Shown piece after piece: positions 1-8,891 of a stretch of 17,788 bases of DNA. The stretch comes from Pavlovales sp. CCMP2436 (Eukaryota > Haptophyta > Pavlovophyceae > Pavlovales). A model generated the notes under the pieces. That model did no database searches. It saw nothing but the letters and a program-made list of their open reading frames with translations, and was not told the DNA's origin. The position numbers were made by a program, and so were the translations under genes. The stretch's first letter is position 1. Each line of letters starts with the position of its first letter. The stretch is taken from NCBI GenBank assembly GCA_026770615.1, contig MU631563.1, positions 49,093 to 66,880 of the forward strand. Direction: 5' to 3'.

Positions 1-98
1 GGGCGGCAACCGGGAGTCTATCGCGATCCGTTGGACCTATCGAGAAATCACGGTTGTAAGATCGCCAAGGCTCGTTCGCGCGACGGGGAATCCCGCTC

Positions 99-442
99 GC
101 TCAAATATGAGCACCTGGACAAGTTTGCCGAGTGTAAGGGTCTTCAAATATGATCGCACGACGGAAATCTCGCTCGCTCAAAAATGACTCCTTTTGGGTA
201 TTTCCGAGTGCGTGCGCGCAGCAGAGGGAAGGGTGGCGGCGCTCATGGAGAATTATATTCGTGTTTTTTATTTTCCTGTGTAACCTTATTTTCTCTAGAT
301 CTATTTTAGTAGTTTATATAAACCCGCACGCATCAAGAAAAGGTCAAAAGGAGTCATTTTTGAGCGAGCAGGAATCCCGTGCGGCGATCATATTTGAAGA
401 CCCCTAGACTCGACAAACTCTTCCAGGAACTCATATTTGAGC
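99..442. repeat. Imperfect 98-bp inverted repeat (foldback) around a 148-bp spacer
   Basis: The left arm (99-196) and the right arm (345-442, reverse complement) have the same length and match over most of it. Matching blocks include GCTCAAATATGAG, GGGTCTTCAAATATGATCG and GCTCGCTCAAAAATGACTCC. Mismatches cluster around 158-172 and 110-135. The spacer (197-344) is AT-richer and shows no gene. A foldback of this kind fits a MITE-like element or a hairpin-forming terminus. It lies outside the left subterminal repeats of the virus-like element, so it may be host DNA. No transposase is nearby. The symmetry is seen directly; the nature of the element is inference. Confidence 0.8.
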
Positions 443-718
443 ACGAAGATTTACCGAGTTTCCTTGTAAGATCATGCCGAGAATCACGGGTATGACGCGG
501 TACGGACGACGCCGTATGTTGCGGTATGGAGGTCGGGCGGCGCCGCCATCGAAAAAATCGGGAAGTCTTCAGCCCCTAAAATCGGGAATGGCTGGGGGCC
601 CGCAGAAATCGGGAAGGGCTGGGGACCGGGGGGTGCGCGACGGAGGGCGCATGTTGCGGCATGGGCGGCGAGCTGTCACTGAGATAAATACCCGGGTGGC
701 TAACAAGAAAGAGGAGAC
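443..718. repeat. GC-rich non-coding flank with left subterminal repeats
   Basis: This stretch has no convincing gene. Within it, three related AAATCGGGAA(T/G)GGCTGGG-type units lie at about 553-623, and two copies of TATGTTGCGGTATGG-like sequence lie at 515-529 and 650-664. The same two motifs occur in inverted orientation near the other end: the AATCGGGAATGGCTGGG units at 17591-17695 and TATGTTGTGGTATGG at 17545-17559, which is one mismatch from the left copy. Order and orientation match a diverged terminal inverted repeat. Exact element ends and a target-site duplication could not be placed. Confidence 0.6.
683..694 (+). promoter_or_regulatory. Candidate TATA-like box of the GIY-YIG gene
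   Basis: GATAAATACCCG ends 24 nt before the ATG at 719. Its first six bases match the GATAAAAATCTC box found 25 nt before two minus-strand genes. The spacing supports it more than the sequence, which diverges after GATAAA. Confidence 0.35.
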
Positions 719-1402
719 ATGGGAGATACAGTTGATCGCGCCACGCAAGTCGGGAGGGCACTCGCAAACGCAAACGTGAGCGGCAAACGGGTGAGCGGCA
801 TCTACGTCATCTGGCCTGGATGGAGCGAGGACCCGTTCGTGAAACTTGGGTTGACAACCAACATCTTTTCGAGGGCGATGAATGGCTACAGCCACTACAT
901 GCCGCACGCTGCACCTGGCAACTCCTTTGACCTGGTGGGATATCTGGTAGTCTCACCATCGCTCGTCCGAGCCCGCGAGACACGTGTGCTCAACCTAGCT
1001 AGTGAACAAAACGGATGGGAGATTCCACCTCGAGACAAAGAATGGCGACGCTGGCTTGGAGCACCCGGAGACTTCCACGCGGCGATCGCCCAGTTGCTGG
1101 CAGCCTTAAGAACAACAGTCGATGGATTATGGTACACGTTCGAGCGAGGAACCGGACGAATACTGAAGCAGGGTGGCTCGAACACATCACTCAACCAGGA
1201 TTTGGTGTTACCGTTTATTCCAAACGTGCTCACCCGGAGTCTGTGGGGGCGCAACGTGCGTCAGGTTGGGAAGGTGCAGGTGATCGGACGCGGAGGTGGA
1301 GCCACTGTCGCCGGTGTTGATGATGGAACTACGCGGAGATTCAGAGACGCTCGCAGTCCCGAACCGCTATACCAGCTCACCTATAGGGGGCGCAATATTT
1401 GA
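719..1402 (+). CDS. GIY-YIG family endonuclease (227 aa)
   Basis: A DNA-cutting enzyme of the GIY-YIG fold, common in polinton-like viruses and virophages, where it may act in recombination, genome mobility or interference with competitors. The N-terminal half carries the fold: SGIYVI (Gly27-Ile28-Tyr29), then VKLGLT (41-46) in place of the classic YIG motif, as in the T5orf172-like branch. Arg52 in FSRAMNGY and Glu87 in RARETRV are the likely catalytic Arg and metal-binding Glu. The C-terminal 100 residues are not recognised. The frame is intact, starts at the first ATG and ends in TGA. It stands alone at the left end, transcribed away from the left terminus, with a TATA-like box 24 nt upstream. 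Family assignment is from visible motifs; the biological role is inference. Confidence 0.7.
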   Translation: MGDTVDRATQVGRALANANVSGKRVSGIYVIWPGWSEDPFVKLGLTTNIFSRAMNGYSHYMPHAAPGNSFDLVGYLVVSPSLVRARETRVLNLASEQNGWEIPPRDKEWRRWLGAPGDFHAAIAQLLAALRTTVDGLWYTFERGTGRILKQGGSNTSLNQDLVLPFIPNVLTRSLWGRNVRQVGKVQVIGRGGGATVAGVDDGTTRRFRDARSPEPLYQLTYRGRNI

Positions 1403-2006
1403 TATTTGTTTGAACAAAATCACGAGCCTAAATTAGCCGAAATGTCGTTTTCGAAAAGTAGACTTTGCGGGGCCAGAAGGTCGTCGGAGCGGCGGGCGGC
1501 CTCGGGGGGAATGCCAGGGGTCCCAGGGGGTGGATGGCAGGCGTGGGAAGCCACCGCGGCGCGATTATCGTCACCAAAGACCAAATGAAAAAATCTCACT
1601 TCAGCCAAAGGGCCTTGGCCAAATGTGAGTTTTTTTGATATCGAGATAGCGCTCGCCAGAGGTCGATGTAGACGGGCGGGCGGCCACAGGGGGCACCACG
1701 GAGGTGTGTGCGATCGACTGGGAGCCCGGGGGAGTGCTGAAGACCGGCTGGGGGCAATGTGGTGCGCGTGCAAAAAAAAAGGTGAAAAAGTACAGTTTAA
1801 GGGGGCTACTGGAATTGCACATCTTAGGGGGCGAGGGCTACTGGGAATAGCACACTCACGAAAACGCGAAAATACGGAAGACTTGGGTGGTGTCTTGGCT
1901 TTTTTTGGTGGTCTTGGTGGTCTTGGTGGTCTTGGATGTTTTGGTGATTCTTTTTATAAGGAGTCGAGACAGGAGTCAGGAGTTAGGAGCCACAGGCTAT
2001 GCAGGC
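1403..2006. other. Spacer without a convincing gene
   Basis: The spacer lies between the ends of the converging GIY-YIG and capsid genes. It holds an imperfect hairpin (arms 1587-1599 and 1625-1637, 11 of 13 positions paired), a pair of direct repeats of GGGCTACTGG(G)AAT(A/T)GCACA at about 1804-1852, and a GGTGGTCTT nonamer run around 1905-1937. The left hairpin arm, GAAAAAATCTCA, resembles the promoter box, but the ATG at 1623 is followed at once by TGA. Open frames here translate to Gly- or Arg-rich low-complexity sequence starting with GTG and are not supported. Confidence 0.5.
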
Positions 2007-3271
2007 CTAAGACTGGTATGAGAGGAGGCCACCCTGTGCAATTAGGATCTTCTCGTGCTGAGCCCAAACGTCGACGTACAGGGCAGGATTATCGGCGGCA
2101 ATCTTACTTTCGAAGATGACATGCATGAGCTGAGTCGAGATGCCATCCGAAAGCACATCTGACTGCGGAAAGGCCTGTAGTGACAACCCGATACATAACC
2201 CATTATTGATGAATTCATAGGCGCTTATACAGGAGCGAGCAGCCGCATCCGATATGCCTGAGCCAACGGCTTTGGTCAGTTCGAAGCGAGCCTCTGCCGC
2301 GCTGCCGGTGCAATCTATGGCCGACTGGGGGACCACCGTCGAGCCCAGCCGAAATCGATAGTCCACCATTCCCGCGCGAGTCCGATGGGTGACGGTTTTT
2401 CGCGTGTGGGGAGATGCGACCGATGACTTCCTAAGGGAAACAAAAATATTACAACAAGAAGACGCCCGCACCGGTACCTGCATTGAAATAAACCCGGAAT
2501 TTGCGCTCACAGTCGAGCGATAATTGGAATAATCAAATGTGGGAACGGTTACAACACCACCAAGCGACGCGTACATTGCGGTCTCGATAGCACCATCGAT
2601 ACGCACCTCTGAAGATGAAGCTTGATGTTGCTAATCGTGCACCCCGTCGTCGAAGCTGCGGCCGAGTCATATGTACCCCACTCAACTTGCGGCGCGAGCT
2701 TAACTTCGAGTCGGATGCTTTCTTTGAGTGCACTCAAAGAGATAGCTTTCATACTGAGGGTGCCTAGCGGGTTCATGATTGGAATAGCTACTGTCAACGA
2801 TGAATTGGCGGAGATGGTGGCTCCTACTCGGCTATAGTAGGATGAAACGATGCTTGCAGAATTATTTGCATCGACCGAATAATCAGCTATACCACGCATC
2901 GTTCCAGACGACCTAAGTGAATCGAGGTCTGTGGTGAAGTCCTGAATCACACTGAACAAAGCGCCGTATTTCGAAATTGATGAAATGTGCTGGGAACCGA
3001 AAAACACCTCCAGCGACGCAATACACGCATGAGCACCTCCGGCTAGCGTCATCGGTGTATCGTTATTATTGTTTATACTGTAGCTCAGCACGCTCTATGA
3101 GCCATCTAAATGCAGGCCCGGCAAACCTGCCTGGATATCGAACGAAGCCTTCTGACCTCCGCTAAGCGCAGACGCGCCCGTACTCGGAGTAAGGTAGTGT
3201 CGGACCATTTCCGCCGGCGGAGCTAGTGGCCTGGGCTGGTATTGATAAAATGAAGGTAATGATTCGGCCAT
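2007..3271 (-). pseudogene. Double-jelly-roll major capsid protein, broken by a UAG and a frameshift
   Basis: The main shell protein of polinton-like viruses and adintoviruses, which forms the hexameric capsomers. The start is the ATG at 3271 (MAESLPSF), preceded by A-rich sequence and the promoter box. Family signs run in order: SFDIQAGLPGLHLDGS, then LSYSINNNND, GGAHACIASLEVFFGS and KYGALFSVIQDF, and CTISNIKLHLQ at the end of the first jelly roll. The second jelly roll continues from IDGAIETAMYASLGG to the TAG at 2007. Total length of about 421 codons fits the family. There are two defects: an in-frame TAG at 3095-3097 (codon 59), and a one-base deletion near 2605-2613 that shifts the frame just after the first jelly roll. 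Third gene of the capsid block. The family call rests on recognised motif order. Confidence 0.75.
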
Positions 3272-3304
3272 TATGTTGAATTTTTTTTCTTTGTACAAGG
3301 TCCC

Positions 3305-3316
3305 AAGATTTTTATT
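3305..3316 (-). promoter_or_regulatory. Promoter-like box of the major capsid gene
   Basis: Reads AATAAAAATCTT on the minus strand, 10 of 12 identical to the box before the genes starting at 3702 and 16761. It lies 33 nt upstream of the capsid ATG, and an A-rich stretch follows it. Confidence 0.5.
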
Positions 3317-3357
3317 AAGATTTATTTGACAAACGACGCCAACCGACGTCATCTACG

Positions 3358-3702
3358 TCACCCGTTGGCAGCACGCTCGAACTGACTTGTCAGACCACGC
3401 AGTTCCTTCGAACCACCTACACCTGTGGCAAAATTACTAACTTGGCCAGCCACCCTGGCGCCGGCTGAGAGCCCATTCAGCAGATCGCTTCCGATCCCAA
3501 GGAATTCGCCAGCCCCAGGGATTCGACCCAGCTCCGAGTTCTCAATGGCTGTCAAGCCCATTCGTGCGGTTTTTGCGACCCGCGAAGCAACGTCGGCTGC
3601 GCTGTTCAAAAATTTACCAGATTGCCGGCCGAATTTCTGTATTGCTGGAATTGCGTTGGAGCCCCAACGTGCGGCGCTTCGGGCAAATCGACCCCAGTTC
3701 AT
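3358..3702 (-). CDS. Small Gly/Ala-rich amphipathic capsid-associated protein, pVI-like (114 aa)
   Basis: A basic, Gly/Ala-rich small protein with predicted amphipathic helices. The N-terminus (MNWGRFARSAARWG) has regularly spaced Arg and aromatic residues, and the middle (GIGSDLLNGLSAGARVAG) resembles a membrane-interacting segment. Proteins of this size and composition next to penton and major capsid genes in adintoviruses and polinton-like viruses are compared with adenovirus pVI or pX, which sit inside the capsid and disrupt membranes or bind DNA. That role is inferred from position and composition, not sequence identity. The frame is intact and ends in TGA. The ATG is preceded by an A10 run and a perfect promoter box 25 nt upstream. 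It lies between the penton-like and major capsid genes. Confidence 0.55.
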   Translation of the reverse strand: MNWGRFARSAARWGSNAIPAIQKFGRQSGKFLNSAADVASRVAKTARMGLTAIENSELGRIPGAGEFLGIGSDLLNGLSAGARVAGQVSNFATGVGGSKELRGLTSQFERAANG

Positions 3703-3727
3703 TTTTTTTTTCTATGTAATAGTGCAC

Positions 3728-3739
3728 GAGATTTTTATC
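3728..3739 (-). promoter_or_regulatory. Promoter box GATAAAAATCTC
   Basis: A perfect 12-base copy on the minus strand, 25 nt upstream of the ATG at 3702. The same 12 bases with the same 25-nt gap precede the gene starting at 16761. Two exact copies at one spacing are unlikely by chance and suggest a TATA-like viral promoter. Confidence 0.65.
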
Positions 3740-3756
3740 AATAGCGGCAAAAGTGG

Positions 3757-4473
3757 CTAGTCGACCATCACATCAACCACGATAGACCACGAAAGTCCCT
3801 GAGTATCATATAACAATTGATTCTCGTCTAGGAGGCTTATTACCACCGAGCTGAGGTTGCGCCTACGTGCGTTCATATACGGCGCTGAATCGGATTTGAA
3901 CGTCTGGATATCACCATATGCCACCGAGACTGGCACGCATGACAGCAGGTTTGTCATACTCTCGCCCACGCTTTTCAGCGAATCCTGAACATCTAACTCG
4001 AACGATTCCGATGCTATTAATATCGAGCGAGCACCACCGAGATCGATCATGCACGGTGCAGAGGTCGGGACGCCCGAAGGAATCAGCACGTTGAAGCTCT
4101 TGTTCATACCGAGTATTTTGTGGGCCGTCGTAGTCTCGTTGGTAGCTATTGAAATGTTGCCGGCTTGACCGTGTGAGAATGTCAATTTATTTGTAAGGGC
4201 GTCAAAGATCGTGCTCACCCCCGCGGTCGCCATGGTAGAAGTTGAATTGATGGCACTGGCAAGGGACTCGCTGCTTGTATATTGGCCAACCGGGATAGTG
4301 GCAACCGACATCTCATCTCCTGCGAGCAGCAGCACGAACGTGTTATTTTTGCTATTTACATTAGGCTGCACGATCGGGATAGAGGCGCTCTCCAGGCGGA
4401 CGTACATGTTTTCGCGGGCGGCGAGAGAGATGCCAGGGTTTAGATCGAAATTCACAGTCTGTACGATCCACAT
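3757..4473 (-). CDS. Penton-like / minor capsid protein (238 aa)
   Basis: A beta-rich protein at the head of the capsid block, probably the vertex (penton, single jelly-roll) protein. Starting at the ATG at 4473 (MWIVQTVNFDLNPG), the visible pattern is VRLESASIPIVQPN, then IPVGQYTSSESLASAIN, KLTFSH, and a C-terminal LSWSIVVDVMVD. The 'valine-rich strand, IP-x-GQY, LxxxIN' arrangement is typical of vertex or minor capsid proteins of small jelly-roll viruses. The frame stays open for 65 more codons upstream (to 4668), but that part is not capsid-like and crosses a promoter box on the other strand, so I prefer 4473. It ends in TAG. The next gene (3358-3702) lies in the same frame, separated only by two TAG codons. 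The assignment is moderate: position plus pattern. Confidence 0.5.
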   Translation of the reverse strand: MWIVQTVNFDLNPGISLAARENMYVRLESASIPIVQPNVNSKNNTFVLLLAGDEMSVATIPVGQYTSSESLASAINSTSTMATAGVSTIFDALTNKLTFSHGQAGNISIATNETTTAHKILGMNKSFNVLIPSGVPTSAPCMIDLGGARSILIASESFELDVQDSLKSVGESMTNLLSCVPVSVAYGDIQTFKSDSAPYMNARRRNLSSVVISLLDENQLLYDTQGLSWSIVVDVMVD

Positions 4474-4586
4474 CGACAATATACCGGTCTGCTTGGTCCA
4501 AACACAGATATAGGCGATGAAGAACCATGGCTGTAACGTAACGTTATAACAGACGTGCACATTTTTTTCGACTTTCGGCTTTCGAT

Positions 4587-4598
4587 AATAAAAATCTA
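4587..4598 (+). promoter_or_regulatory. Promoter-like box for the coiled-coil gene
   Basis: AATAAAAATCTA on the plus strand, with the 10-base core ATAAAAATCT intact. The 26-nt gap leads to position 4625, where the open frame begins with ATT. It lies in the divergent region between the penton-like gene and the rightward genes. Confidence 0.5.
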
Positions 4599-4624
4599 AT
4601 GGTCTAACAAGTACACCGGTTGTC

Positions 4625-5182
4625 ATTGAGAGAAAGTACGAAGTAACCGAGGAGCAAGCAACGGTCACGGTAGGGTGCCCTCACACACCGCAACCCGTCG
4701 CACCGGGAACAAATTTACCAGTACCAGTCACGTCGGCCGCCCCGTCAGCCGCCTCGTCAGCCGTCCCGTCAGCCGCCCCGGTGACCCCCGCATCCGCACC
4801 AGTCAAGGCAGTCAAGGCAAAAAGGGTTCCTTAAGAAAAACAGCACTTAAACTACCTGGCGGCCAACGCGAGACGCGTTCAGATACTTTCGGAGGCAAAA
4901 ATAATAAGGGTCGCAGAGGCATCGGAAAAGGCTCGCGAAAAAGCAGCACTGGAAGAGTACGCACTGGCCATGAAGCTTGCAGGCAAGTACGGGTTCGCGG
5001 TGCCGGGCTCCAACCAAACGCACCAAACGCACCAAACGAACCAAACGAACCAGCCACCTATCCAATCAGTTGCGACCCATTATGCTCCGGTGAGGTCGGC
5101 TGAGACCGTAGAAGCGGCCCCTACGCAGCTCCCACCACTTCGATATTACGAGCGCCCGCCCATCACTATACGTTACGTATAA
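4625..5182 (+). pseudogene. Pro/Ala-rich coiled-coil protein, start codon lost and one in-frame UAA
   Basis: Not recognised. The frame 4592-5182 is open apart from a TAA at 4832-4834. It encodes an acidic N-terminus (ERKYEVTEEQ), a Pro/Ala/Ser-rich linker, then a long charged helical or coiled-coil segment (about 4835-4985, with AANARRVQILSEAK and EKAREKAALEEY). A (QTHQTNQTN)-type run follows, encoded by a 9-bp repeat at about 5023-5051, and a Tyr/Pro/Arg-rich end. There is no ATG at the head. The codon at the expected distance from the promoter box is ATT (4625), so the original ATG may have mutated. It sits just upstream of the packaging ATPase and diverges from the penton gene, so a virion or assembly role is plausible. 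That is inference only. Confidence 0.5.
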
Positions 5183-5194
5183 ATGGTGTGTGAT

Positions 5195-5206
5195 CGTAAA
5201 AATAAA
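5195..5206 (+). promoter_or_regulatory. Weak promoter-like box before the packaging ATPase
   Basis: CGTAAAAATAAA lies 22 nt before the ATG at 5229. It keeps the TAAAAAT core of the shared box but not the CTC end. Confidence 0.3.
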
Positions 5207-5228
5207 ATATCGACCAGGGATAGGATCA

Positions 5229-6026
5229 ATGGTATCTACTAAGCCCTCTGACGACCCGTCGAAGGACCCGTCGAAGGACCCGTCGAAGGACCACTCAACA
5301 GAACGAGTTCTTGAAGAAAGCAACGAAATACGACTGACAATACCTCGCTTCAGCGTGGACGCAGCGCTGGGTGACATCCCTCCGCCTTTGCCGAACCAGC
5401 ACATGTTTGCTTGCTTTATCGGACCACCTCGTAGTGGGAAAACCGGCCTCTCCACTGCCTTGCTAACTCAAACGTCTCCAAAAATATATGCAGGCGTCTT
5501 TGATCACGTACATTTATTTGTACCAGCGACGAGCTTTGCTTCCATGCGCGACTCGCCGTTCCAGGGCCATGACAAAGTGTATCACGAATTGGATAAGGAA
5601 ACGCTTGGGCGTGTCATCGCGAAGCTTGAGATTGCATCTAAAAAAAAACAGAATTCACTGATCATACTGGACGATTTTACAGCAAGCCTCAAGGACAGTA
5701 CACTACAATCAGAGTTGGAAAAAACCGTGTTTAATAGAAGGCATCTCCGAGTTTCTGTATTTTTGATAACTCAGACTTACCGCTCTATACCGCTCACCCT
5801 CCGCAAGATCATCTCGGCATTATTTTTATTTCGTGTTAGCAATCTTCGCGAGTTGGAGAGCGTTCGGGAGGAGCTAATTAGTATGGACAAAAGCGTGTTC
5901 CAAGCGCTCTACAATCATGTTTTCGGACCCGGAGCCGGAGCCGACTCGCATCAACTCATGTACCTAGACGTGGGGAATTCACTCATATACAACAAATTCT
6001 CCAAATTAACCTACCGCGGAAAATAA
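5229..6026 (+). CDS. A32-like / FtsK-HerA genome-packaging ATPase (265 aa)
   Basis: This motor pumps viral DNA into the preformed capsid using ATP. From the ATG at 5229 the order is: a 12-bp triple repeat (5253-5288) encoding DPSK units, a divergent acidic stretch, Walker A GPPRSGKT (residues 65-72), Walker B LIILDD (144-149), and a downstream FLITQT (sensor-like Gln at about 182). IPLTLRKIISALFLFR follows, a block characteristic of the A32-like branch found in polinton-like viruses, virophages and large DNA viruses. Length fits the family. An upstream GTG (5190) is in frame, but the ATG is preferred because the weak promoter box lies 22 nt before it. The TAA overlaps the ATG of the next gene (6026). 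The gene is intact, and is the most reliable marker of viral origin here. Confidence 0.85.
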   Translation: MVSTKPSDDPSKDPSKDPSKDHSTERVLEESNEIRLTIPRFSVDAALGDIPPPLPNQHMFACFIGPPRSGKTGLSTALLTQTSPKIYAGVFDHVHLFVPATSFASMRDSPFQGHDKVYHELDKETLGRVIAKLEIASKKKQNSLIILDDFTASLKDSTLQSELEKTVFNRRHLRVSVFLITQTYRSIPLTLRKIISALFLFRVSNLRELESVREELISMDKSVFQALYNHVFGPGAGADSHQLMYLDVGNSLIYNKFSKLTYRGK

Positions 6027-7350
6027 TGTCCGACACAAGCACAAAGCAACAAGCAATGGGTTCAGTCGATGCCCTCAATAAAGATCGGCTCCTTGCCCTC
6101 ACAGACACCGATCCACGGAATCGAGTGACCCATTACCTCCTCAATGGACAACCGTACGATGGCGCGATGCACCCTATTTTCACAGCTGGCAAGATCGCTC
6201 CCTCGTACATGACCGGGCCTCGGCATCATGCGTTTTCGGAGACTCGTGTACAGCAAGCTCCCCGAAATAATAGACAGCGTGCCTCGTCTCGATCTCCCGC
6301 GCCTGCCTCGCGAAGAAAAAACGATTTTTAATGCATACCGAGATGCGGGAGTGTACGACGATATGCTCAACAACATGCGTGGAGAGGCAGTGCTTAACCG
6401 CACGATCATCCCTCAGCGCATGACACCGTTGCTTAACGGACGGGAGCGCCCCTTCAACAACATAGGCTCACCCTTCATGGCTCCGCGGGGCGCCGTTGCG
6501 GGCGGCCGGGGCGACCAGGTGTTCTACAGCCGAGTGCAACCTCCGACCGCCACTCAAGGGCCTCCTATTGTACCTGACTCGAGTGGTGTGATTCCCCCAG
6601 GCTACATGCGTCAACCACCGTACGTTTCCACCCAGTTACCCGCACAGACCGCACAGGCCGCTCCGATGGCTCCGATGGCTCCGATGGATCCGGATGGAGG
6701 GTCCACCCCTAACTTGCTGGCCATGGTACGTACCCAGGCAGGTTCGTCGCGAGACAAGGCGCTTCCAGGTCAACCCATCGGTCATGCTCGGACCGTTTTT
6801 GCCTTCCCCACCCTTGAGGACTACACGTGGGATCTTCTCGGGGCCAGCCCTGCCTCCAGGATTCATACGCGCACCCCAGACTCAGACTCAGGCTGATACC
6901 ATACCCAGGCTCACATACACGCCACCCACGCCTGCAGGTCCGAGTTCGCCAAACTTTCAGTCGACGTCGTCATCCGGGGCACAAGCCAGCCAAGGTCAAG
7001 GCCCAGTTGCCGCTACTACGCGCCGAGAGGTCGGTTTTGATTCTCCATCCAAATCGTCGGGGGCAGGGTCAGGGTCAGGGGGAGCTATGAGTCTTACTCC
7101 TGTCATGAAGCAACAGGGGGAGGTCGAGAGCTTGGGCCTGAATTTCTCCAGCGCTCAATATCAGATGCTCAGTGACCAGCGACGCCTTCCTTCGAAGAAC
7201 CCTGCAGACGCTGCGGCACAGAGGCATAGATTGACCACATACTCGTCACTTTTGATTCCAATCCAGGAGCAGTACGGTGATCTGCAGTCGCCGCGGGCAA
7301 GGGCCACGATAAGCCTTGTTTTCGGCATGCACAAATCCAATATTCCGTGA
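6026..7350 (+). pseudogene. Proline-rich unknown protein, two +1 frameshifts
   Basis: Not recognised. Three overlapping frames (6026-6331, 6228-6896, 6694-7350) make best sense as one gene of about 440 codons. Moving from the first frame to the second needs one base skipped in the T4 run at 6233-6236. Moving from the second to the third needs one base skipped in the G4 run at 6840-6843. The N-terminus (MSDTSTKQQ, THYLLNGQPYDGAMHP) and the part after the first shift (LVYSKLPEIIDSV, AYRDAGVYDDML) look globular. The centre is Pro/Gln-rich with a 9-bp repeat encoding MAP units (about 6665-6690), then Ser/Gly-rich. The C-terminus (LTTYSSLLIPIQEQYGDL) looks folded and ends in TGA. The ATG overlaps the ATPase stop, implying coupled expression. 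A scaffold or structural role is a guess from position. Confidence 0.5.
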
Positions 7351-7365
7351 TCGACCAATTTTTTT

Positions 7366-7388
7366 TATAAAATAATTGTATACAAAAC
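7366..7388 (+). promoter_or_regulatory. Candidate promoter of spike gene 1
   Basis: TATAAAATAATT (7366-7377), followed by GTATACAAAAC, ends shortly before the ATG at 7399. GTATACAA also precedes the paralogous gene (about 9810-9817, GGTATACAAC). The shared element may have been retained after the duplication. Confidence 0.35.
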
Positions 7389-8891
7389 AACTCCATCGAT
7401 GTCTAACGTGTTCGGTCGCATTTCAAGCGGATCGGCGACTTATCCTCTCGTCGTTCCACTCGTGTCTAGCACGACCACCGTGACGCAGCTGAGTCTGAAC
7501 AGCCTCACCGCCAATGTGCAAAATACAAACCAGAACCAGACACGAGACCTCAAAAAGACATTGGTGACTAGAATCCCGGCGGCTAGCCCGCCAGCAAACC
7601 TCGTACTTCCTTTCAACCACAACCTATATGGGGCCCCCCTCGCATTCGTTGCCGATTTGGAGCTTCCCAACGAGCTGTCAACCTCAGAAAACAAGTCGAT
7701 TGGGGTGCAGTTCTCGCTCTCACAGGACTCACCAATTTCGGCAGGATCCATCTTTACGCTTGGTGACACACTCAAATTGCAGACGGAGACCACGAGTAAC
7801 CCACAGTTGTCGACATACACGATGAACCTTAAGATTACAGAAGACCTCGAGAACGTCATCAATTATAAAATCGTTATTGTCAAGACCCCTCAATTGAACG
7901 TTTTCTACTCCAGAGTTTTCAACTGGAATTCACAGGACTCCCCAGCGCAAATCATCACAAAATGGAACAACACCATGCGTCCATTCGTGGACGGCTTGAG
8001 CTTCGGTCACTGTACGGTGTCGTACGACTTGGTGACTGGTAAATTTTCTGCGGTTTCCGACCCTAACCCCGCGTACGGTACCTATGAAGGGTTTTTCTGG
8101 GTATCTAAAAATGTTGGCGATGATGCAAGCAAGGATAGCCTCGGACTCCTCAGAACTCCCTCAGGGGCGAATCCGAATTGGGCTACTAACATGGATCCCC
8201 GTCCATTTGAATATGCTGCCGGTATTTCCCAAAAACGCATAGAGGCCGAGCTCCTCGTTACTGGATCTAACGGTAGCGCCCCTCGACAAATTGAATTTGA
8301 CATAACAAACTATGTGGACACACCTAACACCAAAAACAACTTGATTATCATCAGTTCGAATGAAGTAGAAGTCTTATTTTTTGCGAGTGCTAATGAAATT
8401 ACACGTGTTACAGAAGTTGGTGAGCTTGCGACCATTTATTCAAAAATATATAGACCGGTTATCCGCGTTTGTGGCTCCGGAATCGTAAGCGGGGAATACA
8501 CAGGTTCGACCACACCTGTCAATCTTCTGACCGTTTTGAGCAATCCTGAGCGTGATCTCACGCTCGCTGATTTCGACTTTGAAACCATCCAATCGACCAA
8601 ATCAGGAAATGCTTTTTTCCAAGGTATCTACGGGCAAAGCGCCAACGGTACGACCATAGACATACTAAATTCGATCGAGCGATTAGATAGCAAAGTCTTC
8701 GAAACATCAGAACATGTCGATCTTGTGAGCTGTACAGCCACAGATGACTCGTGGCTTGTTACGACAAACAACACTGGTGCAAACATGCAGTGTCACGTTA
8801 CACCGGCCTACAACCTGGCAACCATAAACTCACTCAATAAGGAGTCTCCGGCGTTTACCAATAACGTTTCAATTGTGACGAGCTCAGATTG

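Noticed and set aside
150..407. 85-residue open frame
   Set aside because: It lies inside the 98-bp foldback arms and spacer. The sequence is explained by the inverted repeat and looks like no protein.
701..718. Shine-Dalgarno-like AAGAGGAG before the GIY-YIG ATG
   Set aside because: Other genes lack one, and the gene set and A/T-rich promoter boxes point to a eukaryotic virus; it is probably chance.
1625..2119. 164-residue frame starting with GTG, with GGLGGLGG run
   Set aside because: Low-complexity translation of GGTGGTCTT repeats, antisense to the end of the capsid gene, no ATG.
4474..4668. N-terminal extension of the penton-like protein
   Set aside because: The frame is open, but the sequence is unlike the rest and overlaps the divergent promoter region.
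4675..5103. 142-residue Arg/Ser-rich frame
   Set aside because: It overlaps the coiled-coil gene in another frame. The other frame has an ordered acidic, Pro-rich and coiled-coil layout, while this one looks like an out-of-frame shadow.
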